DNA of 64,000 bases. Origin: Hemileia vastatrix. Lineage: Eukaryota > Basidiomycota > Pucciniomycetes > Pucciniales > Zaghouaniaceae. The notes below the pieces were generated by a model that did no database searches, was not told where the DNA came from, and worked only from the letters and a program-made list of their open reading frames with translations. The position numbers were made by a program, and so were the translations under genes. Shown one piece after another: positions 20,529 to 30,660 of this stretch; the stretch's first letter is position 1; every line of letters starts with the position of its first letter. The stretch is from contig JASXTE010000011.1 in assembly GCA_030280995.1 (NCBI GenBank), positions 22,879,817 to 22,943,816 of the forward strand, in the 5' to 3' direction.

Positions 20529-21778
20529 TGTAAATCTTTCTTTGAGGACTGCATTCTTTTCTAATGCATTTCAGGTCAATCATTGCCATCAACAACACTC
20601 ACATTTTTTGTGAGGACCTGGAGTTGCCAAACTCTTGATGCAAAACAAATCCATGGCCATGCAGGTGGTGCATGGCTGCTTGAATTGGCATGTGGGAACA
20701 CTTCCATCAGTGCAAGGGTGAGGTGAGGTCAGCATGGGATTGGGTTGTTCAAGGCATTAATGAAAGGGTTTTAAAAATAAAATAAAATAAAATAAAAGAA
20801 GGGGTATTTATGGTGTGAAATAATATGAGGAGATAAAGTTAATGAAGAGTTCTCATGCTCAGCTGAACTTGTAATTTATACCTGGGAATCTGTCACACAA
20901 CATGTGACACTTAAAGCAAAAGCAGCTCACTAAGTCCATATTCCAGAGGCATAATTGTTTCAACTAAATCCATACTGAAAGTGCAGAGGCAACATTTGCT
21001 TAGCAACGGTGTTTCCTTTGTGTTCTCAATCTGGAATTGCTTTTTTGACTGCACTTGGTCTAAATGCTAAATCTAAATTAGTCAATTGATTTCAATTATG
21101 TGCTTATGCTTTTCAATTTAAGTGAATCAACATACTATTAGTGCTATGGTTGATGTTATATTCTCAATATGGGTTATGGTGTGTCTGAGGGTTGTTAACA
21201 GGTCTGTGAGTAGGAACAGGTGGCAATATTAAGGGGTCTGTGATATGGTACTGGCATTTATTAAAAGGGTCAATGCAAGGAGGGGTTGTCTATAAAAATG
21301 GTGTTGGTTTTGATTCAACATTCCTTTAGAATTAAATTATAATATTGTTGTGATAGTGGTTAAATTTATAGTAATATATATTGGGCTATTATTTTTTTTT
21401 TCCTTCTTTTTCTTAATAATCAATTTTTATTTTAAATATTAAAGTTTTACTATTATTCTTTTTCCTTACTTCCTTTTTGATTTTTTACTGTTTTGTTCTT
21501 GAAAAAGAAGAAAGATTCTCATGGTTGCTATATATTTTTCTACACTTATTTTTCTGGCACTTACTTTTGTTACATTTTTTTTTTCTGACCTTATGTCACT
21601 CCCTTAAATATTACTAACTTGTGCATCATGGATATCTTACTTGGTGCATAGTGATTTGAATTATTTTTGTCATGATGATGATGAATTTCTTAACCTTTTT
21701 TCCCACACTATTAAAAAAAATACAATTTAAAAAATAAAATAAAAAAATAACCATACCAATCGTAGGATATACCCATTT
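20529..21778. other. Intergenic sequence without a recognisable gene
   Basis: It holds the right arm of the long inverted repeat (20880-21375), an AAAAT repeat at 20777-20797 and T-rich sequence at 21390-21600. A TATA-like TCTATAAAAATGG lies at 21290. I see no coding region. Confidence 0.55.
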
Positions 21779-21975
21779 GGGGGTATCAGAGTTATAAATT
21801 ATTAATTATTAAAAATGTATTTCACAACACAAAAAGAAAGCCACAAACTTGAAATTAAATCTCAGTAAAAAGGTGGTTTTGGGGTACAATATGCCATATA
21901 TTAAAAAATAAACATGGTTGAATTGGTGGAAAGAAGAGGTATTTTAAAATGGAAGATTTCTAACTTTGATACCCC
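21779..21975. mobile_element. ~197-bp MITE with Harb-1-type ends
   Basis: GGGGGTATCAGAGTTATAAA at the left and TTTCTAACTTTGATACCCC at the right are imperfect inverted repeats. The GGGGGTATCA terminus is the same as in Harb-1 and Element A. The interior is AT-rich and non-coding. Confidence 0.7.
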
Positions 21976-22000
21976 TTATTGGGTATATTTCACTTTAAGC

Positions 22001-22190
22001 GTAGTGACTGCAATAAATATTCGTTTCGTCTTGGGGCGCAACATAGGCGGAACAATTACACAACCGTTATGTAACGATTGTTTTTAGCGCTTAAAGGTCT
22101 TAAGTGCAAAAAACAATTGTTTCGTAACTGTTGCACAATTGTTGCGTAATTGTTGCGTCCCATGGTGAAACGAAAATGTGTCGTAGTATA
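22001..22190. mobile_element. Palindromic ~190-bp MITE, copy 1
   Basis: The left arm (TAGTGACTGCAATAAATATT, CGTTTCGTC) and right arm (its complement ending GTCGTAGTA) fold onto each other along their whole length. Inner parts are built from GCAACAATTACGCAAC-like and ACGATTGTTTTT phrases. A second copy is at 48416-48612. Confidence 0.8.
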
Positions 22191-22335
22191 ATGATATGGC
22201 AAAGAGTGGTGCATGAGACCTCAAAATGGCAGGAAATTTGACATGCAGTGGCATTTCCTAGTGCCATTACTCCTTTGGCAACAATGAATTTGCTTCTTGG
22301 GACTTCATGCCCTGAGATAGTTAGGAGAGATTGTA
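22191..22335 (-). pseudogene. Possible transposase helix-turn-helix remnant
   Basis: The minus strand reads SKFIVAKGVMALGNATACQ then ISCHFEVSCTTLCHI, which has the rhythm of a Tc1/mariner-type helix-turn-helix (IV..r..G.s...Ia...gVS..Tv..I). There is no start and no catalytic domain; the palindromic MITE abuts it. The identification is weak. Confidence 0.25.
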
Positions 22336-22355
22336 AGATTATTAATTTTTTTAAA

Positions 22356-22379
22356 ATATATATATATATATATATATAC
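22356..22379. repeat. (TA)n microsatellite
   Basis: About twelve TA units in AT-rich sequence, marking the edge between transposon-derived DNA and the host island. Confidence 0.9.
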
Positions 22380-22389
22380 ATTTATACGC

Positions 22390-22913
22390 AGTAAAATAGG
22401 GCGAAAAGCTGTCCAGTCAAGAAGACGGCAAGTATTCAGGTGTCTGGATTCTCTAAGATATCGGAAACTATCTGACTGGTACTGTGCAGTTACGAGAAGT
22501 GAGTGAGGTTATTTGTCTACTATCGGGACTCGTAGTTCCTTGTGAGGGGCAAGATAACGAATTATCGCATGAACTAAGGAAAGAGATCAATCCAGGTAAG
22601 GCTATTGGAATGATCTCGACGGTATAGTGACGTAGGCAACGTTGCTCAGTGCGGAGGATCACATCCATCCTCGCTGCTCCACCACCGAGCCAGCCAAGCA
22701 GGTGCCAGGTATCGATCCTAATTGTCTTCCAACGAAAATAAACCCAAATTAAAAAAAACCCAACTGTCATTGCACTGCATGCACCAACTAGAGCACACTG
22801 CGGCCTCAATATAAACCCACCCTTGTCCCCTCCAATCACCTTTAATCCCTTGCTCCAATTATTCTTTTTCTTTTCATTCTCCTCTTTTCCTCTCTGTCTC
22901 GCTACCTAAACTA
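22390..22913. other. Upstream region of the Cys-rich gene
   Basis: This is moderate-GC sequence with a pyrimidine-rich stretch before the ATG, as often seen in fungal promoters. An antisense 123-codon frame across it (22468-22839) has no recognisable motif and is probably accidental. Confidence 0.5.
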
Positions 22914-23584
22914 ATGAACGAAATGGTCGCCCCAAACCCTATCGATACTACTCTCCAACCTCAGCCAATGAAATCCATGCTGCCAGGTTTGCCACTCTTT
23001 CTTTCCTTTTCATTTCGGTGTTACTGCAACATTTTTTTAGTGAATACCTGACGTCAATGTTGATAATGGTCCCCCCCTCCCCCTTTTGCCGTTGCAGTTT
23101 CTTCCCCTGATCAATCTTTGTCCAATTCGGATCCGCCCTCACAACCACAGGATGGTCTTCAGGCTCGCGGTCCCTTAAGCTCTGCTCTCTTGCGCTTGCG
23201 TGGTGGTAAGCTCTTCTCTCATCGACATTACATTGTACTCCTCAAACTCAATCGGCAATCTAATCCTACTCGTCTTTTATTCTCCTTCATGATTAGGTGG
23301 TCATCATCCTATTGCTGAGTCAGTTTTTCTCATCCTCTTCATTCTTGAGTTTTTTCATTTTGATTTGAAGGGATTTGACTTATGGTTGGATGTTCTTGCC
23401 TTTTTTTTCTTTCTCCAGATGCTGTTGTTGTCTTTGCATTTGCATCGGTATTGAAGAATTGTAAGTAAACATTCCGCGTCTATGTCTTTGAATGAATCAT
23501 GTCGCTCAACAATCGCTGAATTTTTTTTTTTTTTTTCATAGGTGTTGCATTTCAATGATTGATTCTTGTTTCGAATGTTGTTAA
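22914..23584 (+). CDS. Small Cys-rich C-tail protein, 95 aa, five exons (host gene)
   Basis: The exon model is 22914-22986, 23098-23205, 23297-23318, 23419-23460 and 23542-23584, with GT..AG introns (donors GTTTGC, GTAAGC, GTCAGT, GTAAGT; acceptors TGCAG, ATTAG, TCCAG, CATAG). Phases agree across all five and end at TAA. The product has a polar Pro/Ser/Gln-rich N-terminus, a LLRLRGGGHH element at about residues 56-65, and a tail with CCCCLC and ending CFECC. I know of fungal small proteins with an RLRGG element and a Cys-rich tail that is probably palmitoylated, but not of an assigned function. GC content is higher than in the flanking transposons, and CT-rich sequence (22860-22905) precedes the start. 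The ending could differ if intron 4 is retained (TAA at 23462, 82 aa). Confidence 0.6.
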
Positions 23585-23871
23585 AATACGGTTCTTTTTT
23601 CTAACGGTAACATGGGAAGAGATTAAATAGTCTTTCTTAATCATTCTATCTTTCTTTACCATGAAAGAAATATCATTTCTCTTTATAGATGTCTAACTCT
23701 GCTTAGTTGGATTGTCCTGATTGTGATTCTGTATAATGAAGAAGTTTCTATTTTTTGCCGTTGGAAAATTTGGTGTTTTTGTTCCCTCGAATCATAGTCA
23801 TCATTTTAGTGTAATAGATTGATCTCTAAAGGCATGAAAGAAATTTGAAATTGTTTCTTTTGCAAAGGTTA
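23585..23871. other. 3' flank of the Cys-rich gene
   Basis: This presumably contains the 3' untranslated region; T-rich and otherwise unremarkable. No further open frame continues the gene. Confidence 0.45.
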
Positions 23872-24043
23872 ATATACAGCTAGATCGAAAACGGTTGGTG
23901 CAGTTTTCGACAGTTATGCCCAACTTACCCAGCATTTTCCCTCATTATTTCATCCCGCTAGCCTGCTGCCCGCCAAAAATGCTGGGTATGTTGAGCAAAA
24001 TTTTGAAAAGCTGCACCAACCTTTTTCAATTTAGCTGTATATA
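23872..24043. mobile_element. ~172-bp palindromic MITE
   Basis: The left arm TATACAGCTAGATCGAAAA, then CGGTTGGTGCAGTTTTCGA and CCCAACTTACCCAGCATTTT, pairs with the right arm AAAAATGCTGGGTATGTTGA, GAAAAGCTGCACCAACC, TTCAATTTAGCTGTATATA. The loop contains GCCCGCC. It is non-coding and lies in the 3' flank of the Cys-rich gene. Confidence 0.78.
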
Positions 24044-24163
24044 CTTCAAGTTTAACCCCCCTGAGAGCATGTACATACAATCGCGCATGAAAAATTAAAT
24101 TAGCAAATGTCGCGCGACATTAAAAAATTAGGCTAATTGGCCTGTTTCTGCAATTGTTCAAAA

Positions 24164-24294
24164 TAGTACAGCTATTTGGGAAAACCTTGCTCTCTTTTTG
24201 CCCCTCATCCCCCGCCAAAAGCGGTTTAAACTCATGTTTTTGGCGGGGAGTAGAAGGCAAAAACACAGCAAGCTTTTCCCAAATAGCAGTATTC
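24164..24294. mobile_element. ~130-bp palindromic MITE
   Basis: GCTATTTGGGAAAACCTTGCT (24171 on) pairs with AGCAAGCTTTTCCCAAATAGC (24267-24287), and the inner GCCCCTCATCCCCCGCCAAAA pairs with TTTTGGCGGGGAGTAGAAGG. The CCCGCCAAAA phrase is shared with the neighbouring MITE, so the two may be related. Confidence 0.75.
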
Positions 24295-24357
24295 AATATG
24301 AATTTGCTAATGTTTGCTAAAAGCTGGAGTTCCACAATCATGCATCATTAAATCCTT

Positions 24358-24363
<6 letters not shown>

Positions 24364-24411
<48 letters not shown>
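24364..24411. repeat. (CT)n microsatellite
   Basis: An uninterrupted CT dinucleotide run of 24 units between the host island and Harb-2. Confidence 0.95.
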
Positions 24412-24415
<4 letters not shown>

Positions 24416-24497
24416 ACCATGCCACCCATCAATTAGTGCAATGTTTTGAGAAACCAAGCAATTGCAACTCTTCTCAACAATGTGTAAACATTTTAAT

Positions 24498-24600
24498 AGG
24501 GGGTGTCAGTTCTAGCAAATCCGCACTCAAATTTTGCAAAAATGTTATTTATTTCAAAATTGGGTGTCAGTTATAACCTCAAATCAGCACTTTTTTCCCA
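24498..24600. repeat. Left terminal and subterminal repeats of Harb-2
   Basis: The terminus AGGGGGTGTCAG is followed by AAATCCGCACTC and, about 50 bp in, a second terminal-like GGGTGTCAGTTATAACCTCA and AAATCAGCACTT. The same nested layout occurs at the right end of Harb-3 (61660-61811). Repeated AAATCCGCACTT-like motifs are candidate transposase binding sites. Confidence 0.75.
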
Positions 24601-24836
24601 TATATATATTATATATATATATTCACAACCACATGTTGGCCACATCATCCCTTCTTTTCCCACCCTGTCCCTGTCACATGAGACACCCAGACCTCCATCT
24701 ACTCATCAATCCTTGGCACACACTCCTCACTGAGATTTGAAATGTTTTATTGTGACATGTTAACCAGGCATGTTTTTTTCCTTCTTTTCTTATTTTTCCA
24801 ACCTCTTAATCTCTTTTCTTGTAACATACCAGTTTC

Positions 24837-26209
24837 ATGACACCTCCCAGAAAATCCAACACTCAAAAGGCAACACAAGAAAATGCTACATCACAAAGGT
24901 CTTCTGGTAATGCAAGTCCCTGACCTGAGAAATCAAAGTCTGGACAGCTAAAAAAAAAAAAAGGAAGATTATCTCATCATCACCAACTTCCTCAAAATTA
25001 AATCAAATTATGATGCATGTTTTGGATGTGAGAAGTCCACCCAAATCAGATGTCCACCTTCATCAAAGTTCAATGGCTTCTTTTTAATGGCAAATGAAGT
25101 AAAAAAGAAAACAAAAGGGAGAATTAACATCCATCCTAAGCAAATGAAGGAGAGGTTAAAAAGTTATCAATCAAAATACAAAAAGGCTCATTTTGCTTTC
25201 ACTTCCACTGGCTTTGGTATTGATGATGATGATTTGGAGATTGGAATTACTACTGTTTTGGAAAAAGTTCAATGTCATGTGTTCTTTCTATGAGGAAATG
25301 GATAGTCTTTTTGGATCCTGAGTTGTTTTCAACCCTTGGGTTATACATGATACCACTAAGGATATACCCTCTGGTACTCAACCATCAAATAATCCTCCCA
25401 GCACACCTGTACTTCAACATTATCAATCCCCTCCAACTTTTAACCATAGCTCAGCTGAAGATGATCCTGACTATCAAGAAGAACAATTATTTTAGAGTAG
25501 ATCTGAGTCCTCAGAGCCACAAAATTTTAATGTATGTTTACCTTCTCTTTTTTCTTCAATTTTTTTTGCTAAATTGCTCATTCTTTCTTTTCTAGTCTCC
25601 TCCTACCCAAACTCAAATTTCCAAAAAGATTAATGATTCCAGAAATGACAATCCTGCTTTGCAATCTGCTTTAGATGAACTTCCTGAACCCTTTAGCTCA
25701 AACAACAAACTAAAGCATCAGGCCTCCACTTCAATGAACTTGAACCATCTTTTAAAACATGGTAATACTTCAACTACCTCTTTTTTCCTCCCTTGACAAT
25801 TATTTTGAGAAGAAAAAAAAAGATATGAGTAAGATTTGCTCACTATATACCTTCTTCAATAACATATATATATATATATATATATATATTTTGTATTAAA
25901 TTTTCTCAGAAAAATCCTCTATTGCAAAAAATGCCCTTGACTTTGAGGAGATAAAGTTTGATCATATGCTAATGAAAGATCAACAGGCCTTAAATTTGGA
26001 GGATTTTTTTTTTTTTTTTTGCTTTAATCAAATGTTGAAAAAGGCTAATTTTGAGGCAGAGGAGATAGAAAGAGCTCACTTTTGCTTAAAGAAAACAAAA
26101 GATGGTGAATTTCAAAAAGAGAAAAAAATGGCTAGTTGTGAATCGGAAAAACAAGAAAGTTTTTATTTTTTTATTTTTTTTTTTTAAAAAAAAAGAATTC
26201 ATTGCAGAA

Positions 26210-26246
<37 letters not shown>

Positions 26247-26270
26247 CAATTTTATGAGGAAATTAAAAAA
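24837..26270 (+). pseudogene. Harb-2 helper DNA-binding protein, broken
   Basis: The ATG at 24837 gives TPPRKSNTQKATQ, then a TGA at 24921-24923, and the frame continues with KEDYLIITNFLKIKSNYDAC, MANEVKKKTKGRINIHPKQM and TGFGIDDDDLEIG. A frameshift near 25275 ends that frame. A C-terminal coiled-coil exon is recognisable after 25920 (KFDHMLMKDQQALNLE, ERAHFCLKKTKDGEFQKE) but is interrupted by long A and T runs (26005-26020, 26165-26243). The Harb-3 copy (60507-61440) shows the same protein nearly whole. In PIF/Harbinger elements a second Myb/SANT-like protein helps the transposase bind DNA and enter the nucleus; that role is inferred. Confidence 0.75.
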
Positions 26271-26277
26271 TGACATT

Positions 26278-26318
<41 letters not shown>
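26205..26318. repeat. Poly-A and poly-T homopolymer runs
   Basis: An A-run at about 26214-26243 and a T-run at about 26280-26317 lie close together and could pair. They fall within the degraded end of the helper gene. Confidence 0.9.
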
Positions 26319-26554
26319 GTTAATGGTTGGGGAATGAATTTAATAATGACTTTTAATCTTATCAAAAATAGTTATATCATGATATTATGAAACTACCATT
26401 TGTCCTTACTGGACTCTAAAATATTGCACTTTTAGAATTAAAGATGGTAAAATAATACTTACACTTGAGTGAAAATCCTCATCACCAACATAATTTTATC
26501 ATATCACCATGAATTTGCATTTCTAAATAGAGCCAAGTCATTAAAATTCTATAT

Positions 26555-26710
26555 CTGTTTGGAAAATTTGGCAATAACCTCTTTAAAATTTCATTGAGGT
26601 AAGGGGTGGGTATCATCAAATTTTTCCAAGTCATCAATTTTCCATGTCAGATTTGAAAATTTGGCAATACCCTCCCCTGCATTTTATTAAAGCAAGGGGT
26701 GAAATTGACC
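26555..26710. repeat. ~90-bp repeat units of Harb-2
   Basis: Two units carry TTTGGCAATAACCTC/TTTGGCAATACCCTC, then AAATTTCATTGAGGTAAGGG or GCATTTTATTAAAGCAAGGG, then ATCATCAAATTTTTCCAAGTC and ATTTTCCATGTCAGATTTG. They are the same family as 13775-14032 (Harb-1) and, inverted, 60060-60350 (Harb-3). Confidence 0.85.
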
Positions 26711-27831
26711 AAAATTTAATATAATTCCATAAAATAATAAATAAATAAATAAATAAGGTAAGTCAAATTCACTGGTTTTAAAGTCATGACAATTCCTCAA
26801 ACCAAATTGAAGACAAGTCTAGAAGCAAAGTTTGGGACTTTACACCATGAAACAATTTAATGTTATCATGATTACCTTTTATACAACACAAGGTCTTTGG
26901 CTCATTACTTTTGTCAGCCAGGCTACTAAACTTACCCAGTAAATAATTAATTATTTACTAGAGTAGAGATACACCTTTACCTCTCAGTTAATGAATTATA
27001 CTTACTTTATAAATTATTGATACAATTTTGACTAACTAATAGGTGAAGATAAGTAGAGATATAATTCTATTATTTCCTCATATATTTTCTTCTGTGACAG
27101 AATCCTCATGACAGCTGAAGAGAAAACTAAAAAAAAAAATATTAAATCAAATATTTTTATTTTTATTTTTACTTTGACATTTTCAGAAAATTAAAATAAA
27201 TCAAATAAAATGAAAATATACAGTTAAATACATTATATGGGTACATTCTATATAGAACAACTTTAATATTTAAAATTTCTAATTGTGGAATTTCTCTTTC
27301 TTGGATACTCATGTATATAGAGTTTTTGACTCTGTAATTTATCTCCTTTTTCCCCATATAAGGCCTCTCAATCTGGCTGTTTTCATTCATTCCATTCTCA
27401 CTTTACAAATTTATTATATATATACAAAACACATCTATTACTACTGTTATTACCTTAGTATTTACATCTGTGTACTTCTAAGCTTTCAAAGTAATTATAA
27501 TAATAATCTTTTTCCCTTTTCATTGAGTATTAAATTATAAAGATAAAAAAAAATGTACCTCTTTTTAAATCTTGAGTTTTTCCCACCTTTCATTGCCGTT
27601 GGACCGCCATAAAATCTTCTAGACCAAAAGCACCCCTTGACAAATTTAGTTTAGTAAATTGAAATATCAGATTTATTTATTAAAAATTTATGTAAGAATA
27701 AAAAATATTCAATGACTTTACAAATCCCTATACGTTTTTGATCTACCTAAAGTTTTATTAAATTTATTACTTTTACCTTCTTTTTTTTTTTTTTTTTTTT
27801 TTTTTACCTTTTTTATCCTTTAAATTAGCTT
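26711..27831. other. Harb-2 interior without a gene
   Basis: 26760-26900 matches, inverted, 59860-60020 of Harb-3 (shared TTATCATGATTACC and ATACAACACAAGGTC). TGTCAGCCAGGCTA at 26908 resembles the start of the Gypsy-1-type LTR but does not continue. A T-run of about 25 occurs at 27781-27805. I see no coding sequence. Confidence 0.55.
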
Positions 27832-27887
27832 TTAACTTATTTGGAAGGAACAGTAAAAATGAGTAAATTTGTTGTAGAAAATAATAT
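27832..27887 (-). pseudogene. C-terminal piece of the Harb-2 Tet-like dioxygenase
   Basis: The minus strand reads FTHFYCSFQIS then TAA (27832-27834), matching the Harb-1 C-terminus FTHFDCSFQINEV. It was separated from the rest of the gene (40880 upward) by the Gypsy-2 insertion. Confidence 0.75.
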
Positions 27888-28903
27888 AGTACTAGCTATA
27901 GGCTTAGACCAAGGGAGTTGGAGAACAACCAGAGAGAAACTCCCCTGTCCCTTTGAGAAATACCAGGTGAGATTTATTTGCTACAGAAAATTAGAGACTG
28001 TTACAATACCCCTTCCAACACACTTCTTGACTGCTTAACAAGTCAAGAAAGTAGCCTAGATAGACCATAGACCAAAGAAAACTTGAAATGCAGAAAGATC
28101 CACACCAGAAAACCAAAACACTGTCCACTTGTTGCACAGAAAACAGCAATAATACTTGATGCAGGTTGCAAAGCTACACCAGAGAAACCAGTTGCCAAAG
28201 TAGAGTTAAATGAAGAACTCACTTTCCAAACAACATAGCCAATTGTGGCCAAAAAATAGTGAAAATAGAGTTATAAATAATGATATAATTACCAGATGGT
28301 TGTATGATAATCAAGGTTGCCTCAAACTGTCTTATTCTGTATGTACACACAGACCCCAATCTAAAAATCTATGCTTCAGCAACAAATTTTCCACGTCTTC
28401 CAGCCAAATTGCATTTAAACCCCTCTAGAAGTGCTCCCCAGCATGCTACAACTGAGGTGGGTGGGCCCCCTGAAGCCAGAAAACCACTAAAATCCACTAA
28501 AAAACCAGAAAACAACAGAAAACACCTTAAACCTTAAAATATGATAAAAAATCATCAAGAAATAAAACATAAGGAAAAAAACAGGGCTATCTAATGGTAC
28601 TAAGAACTTAACTCTGAGACTTAAGATTAGCCAAAAAAATTCAAAAAAAAAATTAAACAGTTATAGTAAAAATGAAAAGTGACCAAAAGAGCTCTCAAAA
28701 CTTAGAATATAAAAAAATCATCAAAACATAAAATATAGAGACAAAACAGGGATATCCAATGCTAATATCCTCATCTCTGTAGCTCCAATATTCATCCTGA
28801 GAATCCAGAAAAACACCATAAACAGAAGTCAATACCATTTAAGACATTACCAAACTGTACCAAACTACACAACAAAGGCCCCAGCCAATGTTGGATGATC
28901 ACA
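27888..28903 (-). repeat. Gypsy-2 3' LTR
   Basis: On the minus strand it starts TGTGATCATCCAACATTGGC at 28903 and ends CTATAGCTAGTACT at 27888. It is matched along its length by 39883-40877, with substitutions and short indels. The first bases abut a purine tract. Confidence 0.88.
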
Positions 28904-28913
28904 TCCTCCTTCA
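28904..28913 (-). other. Polypurine tract of Gypsy-2
   Basis: The minus strand reads TGAAGGAGGA immediately before the TGTGATC start of the 3' LTR. Confidence 0.75.
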
Positions 28914-28987
28914 AATCAAGTATTTCCACATTCTTCCTTCTAAAACAACTACCATGTTCAAACACTTTTTCAAAATCAACCCCTGAG

Positions 28988-29311
28988 ATGGGTCCCTGTC
29001 AATACTGTATTGACCTTAACCTTATCTGTACCACAACACCACCAGCTCATCCATACAGAACCATTTGTGATGCCTGCTATTCAAGAAAGAAATCTTGCTA
29101 CATACCTGGTCCCTCTTCTTCTTCATCAAATTCATCCACACCTCAACCTGGTCCATCTTCCAACAGAACCAAAAGATCTAGGCCTTCCATCCTGATACCC
29201 AGATTAATCAATAAAATACACCCTTCCAAAAAGAGGTCCAACACAGTTAAAAAAACTAGTTCCACCATACCTAGTCCTTCTGATGGTAAAACAAATATTT
29301 CTTCATACTGA
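28988..29311 (+). CDS. Antisense accessory ORF a of Gypsy-2, zinc-binding Cys6-like domain
   Basis: The open frame starts at ATG 28988 and ends TGA 29309-29311 (107 codons), opposite in direction to gag-pol. Its N-terminus is CQYCIDLNLIC, then CDACYSRKKSC 14 residues on: CX2CX6C...CX2CX5C, the spacing of fungal Zn2Cys6-like modules, with the basic SRKK before the last Cys. A Ser/Pro-rich basic tail follows (KRSRPSILIPR, KKRSNTVKKT). I do not know a named family. The paired occurrence with ORF b suggests a real accessory gene rather than chance. A regulatory or DNA/RNA-binding role is inferred only. Confidence 0.5.
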   Translation: MGPCQYCIDLNLICTTTPPAHPYRTICDACYSRKKSCYIPGPSSSSSNSSTPQPGPSSNRTKRSRPSILIPRLINKIHPSKKRSNTVKKTSSTIPSPSDGKTNISSY

Positions 29312-29639
29312 ATTTGGAACTAATGACTTTCCAGCTCATCCCCATACAGACAGTGATGATGACAATGTAAGAACCATTAAAACACCACCACCCAATCAAT
29401 TGCCCATTATAAAGGACTAATTCCAACAACATTCTTCTCAACACAAACATCTCATTCTAAACTACTTCCAATCTACTCCTGCCAAAGATCCACAGGAAAT
29501 TTAGAAAAGAAGACACCTCATCCATCAGTTCAAGACTAATTCTGAACACTTTGTTTCATCTCTTGATTCTCTTCTGTAATTTTATTCTTGACTTAGAAAT
29601 AAAAAAATTTGACCACTTCCCAGACTTCCTGAATGTAGC

Positions 29640-29990
29640 CAACATAAAAAATACCTCAGTTTAAAGTCTTGGGGGACTCAAAACCCTCAGTTTATAGTCT
29701 TGGGGGATTCAAAAACCTAAATCAAAAATACAGAACCAGAGATCAAACCATTAAAGACTCAAAGAAACAAACTAACATTCTGGAGTAACTGTTCTACAGA
29801 GCAGCCAGCTCATCAGTTACCCCCACACTTGCCTTAACTAAATTTAGAGACTCCCCCTTTAGATGACCTATGCCCAATTATCACACCAAACTTCCAGTTT
29901 ATAGTCCTGAAGGACTCACCCATCACCAATCCTCAGTTTATAGTCTTGGGGGACTCATCTTCCTCAGTTTAAAGTCTTGGGTGACTGATT
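29640..29990. repeat. Dispersed ~27-bp repeats in Gypsy-2
   Basis: The phrase CCTCAGTTTATAGTCTTGGG followed by GGACTCA occurs at about 29658, 29688, 29898, 29932 and 29963 with small changes. Related AGTCATAGAGGACTAAAAA phrases occur at 32540 and 32805. They lie in the non-coding part between the antisense ORFs. Confidence 0.75.
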
Positions 29991-30145
29991 CATTTTTGAA
30001 TATGAATTTACACCTGCTCTCATACATACACTCCCACATCCAACTTGTTGAACTTCAAAATCCCTTCATCTTCTATCCATCACTGAAAAAGAAAAATATT
30101 TTTCTTCTTATCTCTTTCTTCTTTTTTCTTGTTCCACCACAGATC

Positions 30146-30322
30146 ATGTTAAACATTGGATCCCCTGATTTTGACCAAAAAACTCTTCTTTGCTTCACTT
30201 CTTCCAAGGACTATGCTTTTAAAAAGTGCATCCACATGTGCAGACCCTGCACTTTCACTCTACCAACTCCAGATGCCAAACTATACAACAGGTCTTGTGA
30301 CTCTTGTAACTCCAAAAAGTAA
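30146..30322 (+). pseudogene. Antisense accessory ORF b of Gypsy-2, second Cys-rich domain
   Basis: The ATG at 30146 follows an acceptor-like TTCCACCACAG. The frame carries CIHMCRPCTF, then CDSCNSKK, a TAA at 30320-30322 and RCDRD in the same frame. With read-through this gives CX3CX2C...CX2CX5C, a variant of the domain in ORF a, so the two are probably duplicates. Reading continues with Ser/Pro-rich sequence and further stops to about 30420. It may be the 5' part of the gene that ends at 31458. Confidence 0.5.
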
Positions 30323-30660
30323 AGATGTGATAGAGATACCAAATAAATTCTACCCCCACCTTCAACTTCCCACAAATACATTTCCAGATCCCCTACTAGA
30401 TCCCCGGAACTAGGTCCAGCCTCTTCTTCTTTATCTTCATCTCCTTCCAGAAACTCCAGGCAATAAGTCCCCAGACCACACTCTAAAAGGGCAGATTTAC
30501 CTTCCCAAATATCTGCTTTTACCTCTGAAAATTCAGCTCCTAGGCTTCTAGACTGCATCCAGGCAGGCCACCAACCTCACTAGGAAGCAAAAATTAGGCT
30601 CAAAACATCCAAATTCAGCCAGAAAACAGCAAAAATCATCCAACAAACAACAACACTTCT

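Larger units (their letters stand above)
19250..21375. repeat. Long diverged inverted repeat around the Harb-1 right end
   Basis: Arms at about 19250-19795 and 20880-21375 are reverse complements with many substitutions. Matching blocks include ATAATTTAATTCTAAAG (19290) against CTTTAGAATTAAATTAT (21324), and AGGCAAAAGCAG-type and GCAACGGTGTTTCCTTTGTG-type blocks. The arms enclose the Harb-1 terminus and the LTR remnant, so the structure predates or spans those insertions. Confidence 0.7.

Noticed and set aside
22468..22839. 123-codon minus-strand frame upstream of the Cys-rich gene
   Set aside because: No recognisable domain, no splice structure, and it overlaps the probable promoter of the plus-strand gene.
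26908..26925. TGTCAGCCAGGCTA as another Gypsy-1-type LTR
   Set aside because: Only the first 14 bases match; the following sequence does not resemble the LTR.
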